A stretch of DNA of 64,000 nucleotides. Origin: Epiperipatus broadwayi. Its lineage: Eukaryota > Onychophora > Udeonychophora > Euonychophora > Peripatidae. The position numbers and the translations under genes were made by a program. A model generated the notes under the pieces. The model did not search any database. It saw only the letters and a program-made list of their open reading frames with translations, and had not been told where the DNA came from. Numbering within the stretch: position 1 is the stretch's first letter; each line of letters begins with the position of its first letter. Shown one piece after another: positions 50,869 through 62,021 of the stretch. Where the stretch lies: NCBI GenBank assembly GCA_028023455.1, contig JAQFVV010000003.1, positions 2,954,925 to 3,018,924 of the forward strand, read 5' to 3'.

Positions 50869-50976
50869 CTTTTTTTTAAGTGTCATAGCATCGGCCAGGA
50901 CACGAACCCACAACCCGGGCAACTGCCTGCAAGTGCAAGGCAGTCACGCTGACCTCTCAACCATCAATGCAAGACT
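50869..50976 (-). mobile_element. tRNA-derived SINE of a different tRNA origin
   Basis: On the minus strand, 50970-50888 folds tRNA-like. It has a GCATTGA...CGATGC acceptor, GGTTGAGAGGTCAGCG A box, an anticodon arm around CTGCCTTGCACTTGCAG (GCA, Cys-like, can be placed in the loop) and GGTTCGTGTCC B box. A CTATGACACTT tail and a short A run follow. The exact duplication ATTTGTTCATTG flanks it (50857-50868, 50977-50988). It is noticeably GC-richer than the flanks. Confidence 0.87.
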
Positions 50977-51504
50977 ATTTGTTCATTGTTAACTAACAAT
51001 TATTTATGTTTATTTTTGCAGCATGAATGATTAATCTTCTGGTGCAGATGTTCTTTCCTATCAACCTTAGAGAATTGTACATAGATGGAACATCAATAAA
51101 TGGAATTGGATGATGAGGCTATTGTGGATATATTTATGTAATATTATAAATTAGTTAGTCAGGTTGGTGGCCAATTTAATAAAAGATTTTTTATTTTGCT
51201 TTGTAAATAATTAGGTAAGGCTTGGAATAGTGAGTATATTAATCACAGATATGGTAGAAATACATTCTTGATACATACAATTATAATCTTTTTACCATGT
51301 TAAAGAATTTTGAATTTATGTTTTGTTATTTAATAAACATTGTTAATTTGATTTAAATTGAACTGGTCTCTAGTTTATCAAAATCATTTATATATTCATT
51401 CATCAACTTATAAGCAGATATATACACATACACACACATTTCATTCTTATAGAATAATAAAGTAATATCTTTAGATGGATCTTTAAATCAATTGGAACCT
51501 GAAT

Positions 51505-51790
51505 AGAGGTGCGGTAATTGCTATCTAGTATAAATTTACCCCTGAAGAGCAGATTTCTCCCTGAGTTTGAATACTGAGCAATAATGGAATCTGAAAGAGG
51601 GGTGAGGTATGGATGAACTAGCCCAAATTGTATCTAAATTTAATGTGTAAACTTAGAGCTAGAGATGGATACGATCATAGATTAGATACCTCATCACATC
51701 ATTCACAGCATCCTACCAGAAGACTCTAGGTCAGACCGTAGTGAGATGTGTTTCCCCTCTTCTAGTGGAAAACCTGGACCACTACAATCT
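51505..51790 (+). repeat. SINE-like repeat R, copy 2
   Basis: Same family as 4018-4310, with the best-kept 5' part (GCGGTAATTGCTATCTAGTA, CCCCTGAAGAGCAGATTTCT, CCCTGAGTTTGAATACTGAG). It ends near CCTGGACCACTACAAT. The 5' part looks tRNA-like. Confidence 0.6.
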
Positions 51791-52062
51791 ATTTCATCAT
51801 TTAACAAAAGACTTTGATGTTAGCAAACTATAACGGCTTTTTGCTCACAATAAAGCAAGTATCAGTCAAAGTGCAACACCTATCAATATTTTCTTCTAGA
51901 TGGTTGCCTTAAAGTAGTTATGAACATGTTTCTTCATTACATAAAAAATAGTATTCTAAAAATTATATTTGTTTCATTATAAGTAAATAGTGATTAGATA
52001 ATTATAAAATTTTTCACAAGAAGTATTTGTATATATATATGGGGAATATATACGTAAAATAC

Positions 52063-52138
52063 CTCAAATGTTTGATGCTGATTCCGTGCTTGTGAAAACT
52101 CCCGCATTGTGGTCATAACTTCACCAATTAGTTTATGG
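52063..52138 (-). CDS. Copine exon (end of C2B domain)
   Basis: This is a 76-bp exon with acceptor TTTTTAG and donor GTATTT on the minus strand. One base completes an Asn codon, then HKLIGEVMTTMREFSQARNQ and HQTFE follow, matching the copine C2B 'SHDLIGEFxTxxxEL' segment. The Asp usually following His is Lys here. It joins in phase on both sides. Confidence 0.92.
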
Positions 52139-53081
52139 CTAAAAACAACATTAAATAAAACAAAAGTTATTGCGCACACAGACACACACATATATATATA
52201 TATATAATTATTCATGTTGTAAGAGTAGTTTTACAATCTTATTAAGCTCACTTGTTTATGTACAATATCAAACCATAAACTTAAAAAATCTAGTTTTAAT
52301 TAATAAACAGTAAATATGTTATCATTTTACATTAAAATACCCATATGCACATGTATATAACTTGAATGTTAGATTATAACATTTTAATAATAAAAGGCAA
52401 ATTAAATAAATAGTTATTTTAATGAAAGAAAATATTAAAATAATTAGATCTCAATCATTCATATACATGTATAAAATAATTATTAAACTAATTAATATCA
52501 CTAATCAAGACTCAAAACATAGAGATCACCTAAGGTCAAGTTGTATCTTAGCAAATAAACTTGAAAGAAATAAAATTAGAACTCAATTATGCAATTATTA
52601 ATTATGATGCATTCAACAATAATCGAATACACAATCATGAAATGAAACAGCAATTTAACACATGCTAATTACCGGAAGTCAATTCCACTATAAAAGCTAA
52701 ATCAATTAATTTCCAAATTAGTTCCATTTTTTACAAATGAGCTAGTCACTATGCATATTTATTTTGCTATGTTTGAATACAATAGTTTGAATGATATTTC
52801 TTGTTGATAAACTCTTCGTTAGCAGAAAACTCTAATATCACTCAATTAAAGAGTAAATAAATTACTCTTTAATATCACCAATAATAATTTCAAAAGCAAA
52901 ATTATCTTTAATATAATAATTAGAGAAATTCTTAATGATATTGTTCTAAACTTGAATTTCAAAGAAGATAAATATCATCAAACACATTTATATATATAAA
53001 TAAATTTATTTTAAGATTTTAAGTTATAGAAAATGCATCATGAGTAAAGACACTTTGCCATAGGATCAAATGCTATTGTTA

Positions 53082-54500
53082 TAATCTAAAGCGGTGTAAC
53101 TATTCATTCCTACTGAAATGCCTAATATATATCATCTATATAATTCAATATCCAACTTCACTTTATAGTGAGATAATAAATGGAAAGAGATATCAACATC
53201 ATGTGAGAGAAATGTTTATGAAATCACAGAGTATATTGATTGTCTCACCAATGATTGATGACCAGAAAAAAAAGAACTTTATTCTTAATAAACATTGTTA
53301 TTCAAATTGTGGAAAACAATAGGACAGTATCATAAACTTTAAACACATCATATCATCTTTCTATATCAACATCCATAAATATTTAATTTTATTTCATTTG
53401 CCTTTAAAATCTACTTACTTTGGAATAATTCATTTTGAAAAATCATTAAATAAAAAGATCATTGGGTTAAATTTTTTTTATTTAATAAAATTTAGGCCTT
53501 CCTTATAGAGTGATTTGATCAGATTAATAATTAAACTTAATATGAAGGTAAGATTTTATTGTTCTTCATATTAAATTCATTCTTATGATGAGACAAAATT
53601 TTTGTTTATTATTAATTTAATTAATTTAGTAATATTTGTTTGTTTATTATTCAGAATATATGACTAATATTATTGAATGAAAGGTTTTTTCTTTCAATGA
53701 TAGGGACCATACATAGGTGAGAGGTCTTATAAAAAATGGAATTTTTTCAAAAGATTGGATATTATAAAGGTCATTTATATTTATATTGTTTAATTTAAAT
53801 TTAGTTAGCTAGTGTTATCATAACCTTTGGAATTATAAAATTTTATTTATTTTTACAACCTATTAAATATTGTTTGTGTTATGATGCATACCTACTATAG
53901 GATATGGGGAGGTATAATTTTAAAATTTATATACTAATATGTGAGAAATGTATGTAAAACATTCACAATCAAAAATTTTGTTATATAAAGATAAATTTAA
54001 ATTGTTTTCAATTAATAAATATTTTTAAATTTATTTTAAATTTAAGGAGATCTCTAATTTATTTAAATTATTTATTTTATTTTCATAATAAAATAAAATT
54101 GAATTCTATACCCACATATATCTATCATCCTGATTTAACATCATGATAATTTGGTTGGAAGGAATTTTGAGAATCTATCGAACTTATATAAAAGTATTAT
54201 TATTGCTACAGGATATCAATTTACCCCTGAAGAGAGTTAAGTGTAAAATTAGCCCTGAGTTTGAATACTGAGCACAATGGAATAATAAAAAGATGAAGAT
54301 TGTATGAACTGGTCTAAGCTGTATCTGTACTGAATGTTTAAATATTAAATTATCACATTTAAAATAGTACAATCATGGATTAGATTTTTATCACATCATT
54401 CATGGTATCCTACATGAAGACCCAGATCTGACCATGGGTAGATGCATTCACTCTCATTCCTTAAGGGAATACGGACTGTTACAATAATAAAGTATATAAT
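53082..54500 (+). repeat. Duplicated block, right copy (uninterrupted)
   Basis: This is the partner of 1-933 plus 3794-4325. At 53980-53990 it reads TTGTTATATAAAGATAAATT straight through, where the left copy has the 2.86-kb insertion. Confidence 0.85.
54205..54490 (+). repeat. SINE-like repeat R, copy 3
   Basis: It was carried as part of the duplicated block and matches 4018-4310, with GAGTTTGAATACTGAGCACA and a degraded GTTACAAT end. Confidence 0.6.
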
Positions 54501-55132
54501 GTATATATTATATGTGAGTGCATATATGTGATGCATATCAAAATATTTTTTAAAAATGTTTTCAACAAAAGGAATAATGCACATTTTAACTATCACATAT
54601 ATTGTTATATCTTAATTAAGTATATCTTCAAACTATTCATAACTCCTGTATTTTAAATATTTTAAACTTGATTAACATATTAGTACTTTATTAGTGAAGA
54701 TGATATTTTATATTTCATTTTTATTATCTATTTAATAACAATATGTTAAAAGTATATACACGCAATCATTTATAAAGAGCAGCAACATGAAGAATAAACC
54801 CTAAATGACAATTTTTAACATTTGTTTTTTATATTTAGCATTTACTTCTTGTTCATCTTTAATATCAGCTAATCACACCTCCTATTTTATTCCATCATAT
54901 TTTACAATGGCTATTCATTCAACCATTGTAAGTGATACTCCCTTTACATCAGACATTAGGCATATATTAACTCGTTTTATTTTATAGTGTTATCCCTTTA
55001 CATCTCCATAATGACCATCTAAAGTTTCAGTGGTCTGCATTTAAAAAGGATGATAAATATAAAATTTTACAAAATTAAATTTGAATTCACAAATTTTGCA
55101 TTTACCTACTTGTATGAATGGTATTAGGACAT

Positions 55133-55214
55133 CCCTCCCTCCCTCTCCCTCCCCCTCCCTTTCTCTCTCTCTCTCTCTCTCTTCCTCTCTCTCTCTCTCT
55201 TCCTCTCTCTCTCA
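55133..55214. repeat. Pyrimidine-rich CCCT/CT microsatellite
   Basis: CCCTCCCT units pass into long CTCT runs broken by two TTCC steps, an almost pure pyrimidine strand of about 80 bases. Confidence 0.95.
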
Positions 55215-56068
55215 ATGTATACTGAATTTTATTTTTATAAATGTGTTACTCCAATTTTTATTGTTAGTTATTTTTAATAGTATTATAGAATTGTTAAATA
55301 TGTGTTTTATATAAAGTTTGGTATTATTTAAGATTCAAGCATTCATGAGAAGGCATAAAATCAAATGGATATAAAAAACGTTTATATTAGCTGTAATTGT
55401 TGTAAATACTAATCAAGGAGCATACAGTTTGAAATAACAAAACAGATGAAATTCTAAAAATTTTAATTAGTCTGTAACTATTAAATATATAACATCCATA
55501 GTTATTCACAGACCAAGAAAATATATTACTAAAATTCACAAGCAGATTCCTAAAGAATCATTTTAATAAACTTGTAAACAAATAGACAGTTTAGTTGACT
55601 TCTGAGCTCTTAAATGATAAATGAATCAAGCAATAATATTTAGCAAATATTAAATTTGCATTAGTGATTTTTGCAATTGTTAATCAAATCAACTTACAGT
55701 TTCAAACAATAGACAGGATAAAATTTCTAATAATTTTAATAAATCCATAAACAAATCATAATTAATAAATATGTAATGTTGGAATATATAAACCTATTCA
55801 CAAATGAAATAAGTAATATGTTTCTATAGTTCACAGGACAGATCCCAAAAGAATCCAAATCTCTCAGATTAATGACATTTCATTTGTCAGATATTGATCT
55901 CAAGTTCTTAAATGGCAAATGAGCCAAGCAATACTGTGAAATTGTAAAAGTTTATAGTAAATAAATCAGTATTATAACTATCATATATTAAAGTTTATCA
56001 TTTTTAACCCAATTTGTATAATAAAAAAATTTTGTCATATAGTGTTGTGTGTGTATATATATATATAT

Positions 56069-58251
56069 TGTAACGAGCACAGACGTTCGTTACATTGTTT
56101 TTTTTTATATTTATTAAACATGAAAGTAAATCAAAAAGTTCGCATTTAAAAATTTTCTTTAAGAATTAAAAATTGAAATTAAATATCATCTTAAACTCGT
56201 ATATATTAAATCGCACAGATAAAAAAAAAAAAATTATTAAAATAAAACTGTATTAAAAATAGAAAAGGTATTTTAAAAACAAAAACTTAAAAAGATTTAG
56301 AGATAAAAATATATCTTTGATTTGGAAAACAGGTTAATTAATCAGAAATGGAAATGATTGTTAATTAGTTAAATGTAAACCAGCCTTGGGCATTTAAATG
56401 TAAAAACAGCGGTCAGATAGGAAAACAATAGAAACTTTTAGCAAATGAAATAAATCCATTGGGAAATCGGACCTCAACGAAAAGGATCATCACATCGATG
56501 ACGTAATGTTAAGTCAATCTTTCAAAGGAATATAAAAGGACAAGTTTGGAAATTATTAGTTAGTGAGTGATCATGATTATTACGATGTGACAGATAGGTG
56601 TTAGTGCGGAGGTGCGGGAGAAGAGATTGAAGGACGCACGTTCAATCCCTTCAGTTTTGCTAGTAAAGAAAGAGAAATGAACTATCGTTTTTCTACATTG
56701 AGGACCAGTTAAAACAAAAACCTCCGGATGAATAAATAAAACAACGGCTAAATGGATACCAATCTTAGGACGGCGTGGGAATTCACGTTCATGGCAAGCA
56801 ACTGTAAAAGATGAACATTTTAAACCGTAAGAACTTTATAAAAAATGAACATTAAATTAAACTTTCCAAATTTAAATGATTGCAATATTATCCTATCTGA
56901 CCAACTTAATTTATTAATAATGTTATTTGATGTATTTCTTTTTTATATATATTTAAAATCATTTCCATTTATTTATTTACTTTTTTGTTCTTTAAGTTTT
57001 ATTATGATTTCTGTTTTCCGTTAAGGTAAATTATATAAATGTTAAACTTAAGTCGGGCGTGAATGGCTGTATAGATTTGTAAAGTTATATTAGGGGAGGG
57101 TAATCTTAGGTTATTTGGTTCGTGGTTAAATTGGGTCAATGGATTGGATATATTGGTGTGATTAGTAGATGTAATATTGATTCGCTACGGGCAGAATCGC
57201 TTCATACGCCGCACACTTCCGTTTGCCTATGGAAGGAATTATAAGTCGGATACCGCAGTTCCTTTCTATGGAGTTTTTTGTTTTATTGCTCTTCTTTGCA
57301 GATAGATGTAATATTCCTATCTCATGAGAAGCAATTTCTTCTCTTAACTTTTTGTGCTGCCGTATTTTATTACATTGAATACATCGATATATCAGATGAA
57401 TTGATGCCAGTTTGACTACGAATTTTAACCTAAGGTTAAATAGGGATAGAATGTTTATTTTCAAAAGCAAATTTATGTGGTCTATTCATGCTCGACCCTA
57501 AATAGAAATGCATTAAATTTAAGTTGTTTATAGACGCTTGCATGGATTGTTTATTGGTTAACTATGTTTGCGTTTCCATATTTGATCAAAATATATAGAC
57601 ATTCGATAAATAATGATACCTTACGGTGAGTATCAAAAATGTATTTATTCGGATGTCTTTTAAGTTATTGGTGACAATGCAAGTATCTTATGGTGAATAC
57701 TATTGGGTTACGTATAAATTTCCCTCCGCAATTGTCAGTAATCAATAATTTTGTATTTTGATCGTTTATGTTTACTTTGAAATGTTTTTGACCGTGAAAT
57801 CTATGTAACCGATCTATATTCAACATTATAAACAAGCTTTCCTAAATTTATCTGTGCGAACTTAATTAAAATGTAAAATTAGAATCTAATAGTAATTAAA
57901 TGTAAATTAAAGTCAAAAATCAAAGTTAAAAATAATGTTAAATGTTAAAATGTAAACTAATACTAAAATAATTTTAAATCTTATATATATGTGCATAAAT
58001 AAATGTTTGTATGTTAATTACTGGCAGTGGCTTAGTTTATTACTCTTAGATATATATTCTTAGATTATATTATTTAATCTCTGCTATTCCACTGAGCTAG
58101 TGACATGGGCTAACGACCGGATGCAAAAAAAAAAAAAAAATTTTTTTTTTGACTTACGTATCTGCCTACTTTATAAATTTTTCTAGGTTCAAATGCCTAG
58201 ATGGCGCCCTGTAGTATAGTTTACGTTAAGTACCTGTTCCGGATCGTTACA
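56069..58251 (+). mobile_element. Second LTR-like element, TGTAACGA...TCGTTACA
   Basis: The 2.18-kb unit starts TGTAACGA and ends TCGTTACA, with TA-rich sequence (ATAT) on both sides. A TATA-like TATAAAAGG lies at 56531-56539 and an AATAAATAAA signal near 56729, giving LTR-style promoter and polyadenylation order on the plus strand. The interior is richer in G+C (for example 56590-56830) than the intron around it. No RT frame was seen. A minus-strand frame of 102 codons (57470-57162) is of unknown meaning. A long solo LTR or non-autonomous element is likely. The target duplication is ambiguous because it sits in a TA repeat. Confidence 0.5.
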
Positions 58252-61200
58252 ATATATATATATAGATGAATAGACAAGTGTATAAATATATTCAGATATG
58301 ACATACAAATACATTCCTCAGTGATATACACATTCATATAATTATATTAATAGACAAAAAAAACTAAAATTTTATAATGTATACACACATATGTTACAAT
58401 AATTTAGCACAATGTTAGAGTGGCTGTTTCAAAGATAATGATTCCAGAATCTATTTTTAGCTTGGTAGCATAAATTTCTTTTAAGAAACTGCTCAGATTA
58501 AGTGAATAGAACTGTTAAATTCTGTCTACCACTAAGTTCTCAAGCACCATAATCTGAATAATTTACCATACAATTATTTTACTTACATTAAAATAAATAT
58601 TATCACAATCTAAAGATGTGATTATTGTTTTTTAAAATTCATTCATATTTGTGATTTATTATAACTATTAGAATTCCAATTTTTAGACTATATCTGAGTA
58701 GCATGAATAATCAGTAGCTGTTACTAGGGACACTAGTACTTATTTAGTATCTTTAACAGTAGCTATTGAATAATTTATATTATCCAGATGGTGGCAGCTA
58801 ATACAGTGGAAATGTGTGACAATAAATAAACACACCATATACTTATGAATCTAAAAATATATTTGTATGAATTTATTTATATGAATATATATATAATTCC
58901 AATCTTATTAAACTTTTATATAATAAATAAAATTTACAAAGCTAAATATTTATATGTAATGTTTTGAGATTAACTCATTACAGCTGTTTAAATATAACTG
59001 AATAACCCTCTAGTGTCAGTAAATGACAATATATTTTTAAAGTTAAAAGAGATACCTCTTTAACTTCTTCTTTCTTCATATATCAGCAAGGTTGTCGACA
59101 ATACTTTGGCTTGAAAAGATGAATTTTTAATTAATCAGAAATTTAATCAAAAGCTGCTTTTAGATTTCTACTAAAAGGTTATCTACATGTTTTTACTCTT
59201 TTCCAATCACTTTTAATTAAAAACTATTTTTCAGAATTTTTAATCTACAAAGATTTTTAAAAATAGATAAAAAAAAACATGTATACAAGCATTCTTTCAA
59301 AAATAAATCATGCTTGTTTTTAAATTCATATTCAGAATACAATATTAATTTATTTAGACCTTTTTAAATGTTTTAATTTATAATAAAATTCTGTTTTAAA
59401 TCCAGTTACTTAACCTTTTACAGTTATTATTATTCCAAGTGAATGTAGAAAAATATCTGCAGAAATTTATGCCTGTATTTATTTCTACTTTTCTTTTACT
59501 TTATATATATGTGTGTGTGCACACTATGTTGCTGGGTGGGAGAGATGGATCGAATAATAAAAAAATATATAAAATAATTTTCTTTTCCTCTTTAATAAAA
59601 AACAAAATTGTAAAACGTTGTTGACTTCTTATATGAAATATAACAAAATTTATTATAAATTTGATCTACTCCAGCTGCAATTTAGTATTGTATCACACCG
59701 GCCCCTCAGGCAGAGAAGCACAATATCAAAGGTACCTGTAGCCAGGCCACAGTTATTCAAGGTATAACTTGTGACCACCTTTGCTGCTGAATTCAACCCC
59801 TGTCATTCAAGGCACTTTATTTGTTTTGAAGTAAACTCCAGGCACCAGTTAATTACAAGAAGTAACTAACATGTCCTGAATGACAACAACTAATTCAGCG
59901 CCTGATAAATCCCAACTAGCTCAATCAAAATGTAATGTAATAAACTGCTTTAATAATTATTTGCTAAGTGATGATTAGTGGTATTAGTAAAAGAATTGAC
60001 CTGACAAATACTAATTGCCAAAATAATTTATTTTAAAACTTTAAATTAACATGACTCAATTTATCATCCCTTCCCTGAATAAAAGAATAATTACATATCA
60101 TATATCAGACAAACATATTATAAATAAACATACAGCATTAAAAAATATTATACATGATGTGCACACATTTTATCATAAGCTATTTGTTTGTGTAATTGGG
60201 ATAATTCTACAAATATTTATTTATCACATTACTCCAGATACCTAAAAGATTGAAATGGCTACAGTAATAAATTAATATCACACTAGGAATGGGAATAAAG
60301 AATAATTAATATTACCTACAGGTTTTCAGATCCACATTCCTCTGGATAGATGGCTGCTTCTTTTTCCTGTGATGCATGTTGTACCAACCAATTGGAATTT
60401 GGATTTTACAGATGAATATAGTTCCTTGCTGCATTTCAGTCTGGTAGACAAATGTTTGAATGGCTCAGGTTGTTAGATGCTTCTTGTGGCTAATTAGAGA
60501 CCTTCAGATATTCTAGGGCAGTCAGAGACTGGAGCACAGTGACATATTTTGAATTCTGATTAGCAACACATGGTTTCTTGGCATTCACAAAAAATAAGTT
60601 TTATTTGCACAGACTGGAATAACAGTGCTAAAAGAAGATGACAATCTCTTTTCAGGTCTATTTATATGTGGCCCTCTTATTGATATTATCTTTCCAAATC
60701 AGTTTGATTAAATTTCTGAATTAATTATTTTTATTAATTATGTTCCTTCCTTTTTAGATTAACCTAGATGTGGATAAGATATAACTTTTTTAATTATTCC
60801 CATTCCATTTATGCTTATCAGTCAAGCAATCTTTGAGTGTAATTTATCTTTTATATTACAAATTTTATTTTTCTGTTTTCAATTCAATATTATTCTTTAT
60901 ATGCATACACATATATTTTTATTTTTAATGTATTTAAAATGGACTCTTTCATTTACACCCTCATTCTGATTTCTGTATATAATCAAATTAACTTTGACAC
61001 ATATATTTACATTTCTTTTAAATAAACGAAAAGAGAGCATTTTTAATTCTCATGTAAAAGATTTTTTAATTTTAAGCCTTTTTAGTTCTATCTCTCCCTC
61101 CCCCTTTAATTAAATTGCTTTTCTTTTTACCTTTTTCTAAACCTAGCAAACTTCTATGTATAACGATGCAGCTTCTTTTTTTCATTATCTCTCCAGCAAT

Positions 61201-61979
61201 CTGCTCTACATTTTTACAACAAAATTAAACAAAACTTATTTTAAAACTTTTAATATTGACTTCAGACTTTCTAATACTAATTATTTTTTCCTGTTTTCTA
61301 TTTTTTGTATAAAATTTTAATCTTAAAATTTTATTATAAATATGTAATGCTGAAATAGTGGTACAATATATATATAGTAATTCCCCATATGTGACATTTG
61401 GTTTCAGGCCATGTCATGAATATCAAAATTCATGGATAATATTGAATTGTACTATAATATGAATTTTAACAACATATAGATATAAGTAACTACACCTATG
61501 TACCTATATATATATATACACATAGTGAAAATGTGTATAACATATATATATATAGGGTTGGATGTATAAAGTAAAACTTTTTTATTAATTTCTAATTATT
61601 TAATTCTTTATTTGCTACTTTTTCAATCATAAACAACAGAAACTGTGGATATGGTTGTGGATTCAAAAATAATACTGCCTATATGCTATATATTAATGCT
61701 ATTTTACTGATACCATTATAGAATTTTAGTTTTTTATATACAGAACACATTCTTCTTGTCAATCAAGCCTGACATCATTAACTGTTTGAGAGACCAGTTG
61801 AGATCACAATGTTCAATAAAATACTATATATGCAAAATAACTAATATATTTTATCAATTACAGCTCTCAAGAAGTTTTCTAAACTGCCAAAATAGTAATA
61901 AATAATAAAAAAAAAAACACAGTGTGATATATTTATACATATAACAATGTAAAAAAAGTAAATATTTAAAAAGACTTAC

Positions 61980-62021
61980 TTTCCATTGAGATTCCAATCA
62001 AAACATTGCAAAAGTATAGAC
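61980..62021 (-). CDS. Copine exon (C2B calcium-loop 3 region)
   Basis: This is a 42-bp exon with acceptor ATTTTAG and donor GTAAGTC on the minus strand. One base completes a codon, then SILLQCFDWNLNG follows, then two bases of Asn. It matches the copine C2B 'IKVxCYDWDxDGS' segment. Two of the acidic positions of this loop are Asn here. The small size and weak conservation make it the least certain exon, but the phase and splice sites fit exactly with 52138. Confidence 0.85.

Larger units (their letters stand above)
39311..52062 (-). other. Copine intron (12.8 kb)
   Basis: This holds a Tc1/mariner relic, PLE B, a PLE terminal-repeat palindrome, LINE copy 2, a CA/TA microsatellite, a third SINE and SINE-like repeat R copy 2. 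I see nothing identifiable in 43.75-45.85 kb, 48.5-49.45 kb and 49.51-50.85 kb. Confidence 0.85.
52139..61979 (-). other. Copine intron (9.8 kb)
   Basis: This holds the right copy of the duplicated block (53.08-54.5 kb), a CT microsatellite and the second LTR-like element (56.07-58.25 kb). I see nothing identifiable in 52.14-53.08, 54.5-55.13, 55.22-56.06 and 58.26-61.98 kb, except two GC-richer patches at 59.69-59.91 and 60.33-60.65 kb of unknown origin. Confidence 0.8.

Noticed and set aside
55081-55314. 77-codon frame rich in Ser-Leu
   Set aside because: Translation of the CT microsatellite, not a gene.
57162-57470. 102-codon minus-strand frame with RCIQCNKIRQHKKL as a possible zinc finger
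   Set aside because: Only one Cys pair and no paired His in register; inside the LTR-like element.
58120-58151. A16-T11 run as a possible junction of two retroposed tails
   Set aside because: No tRNA-like or LINE-like sequence on either side; could be simple slippage.
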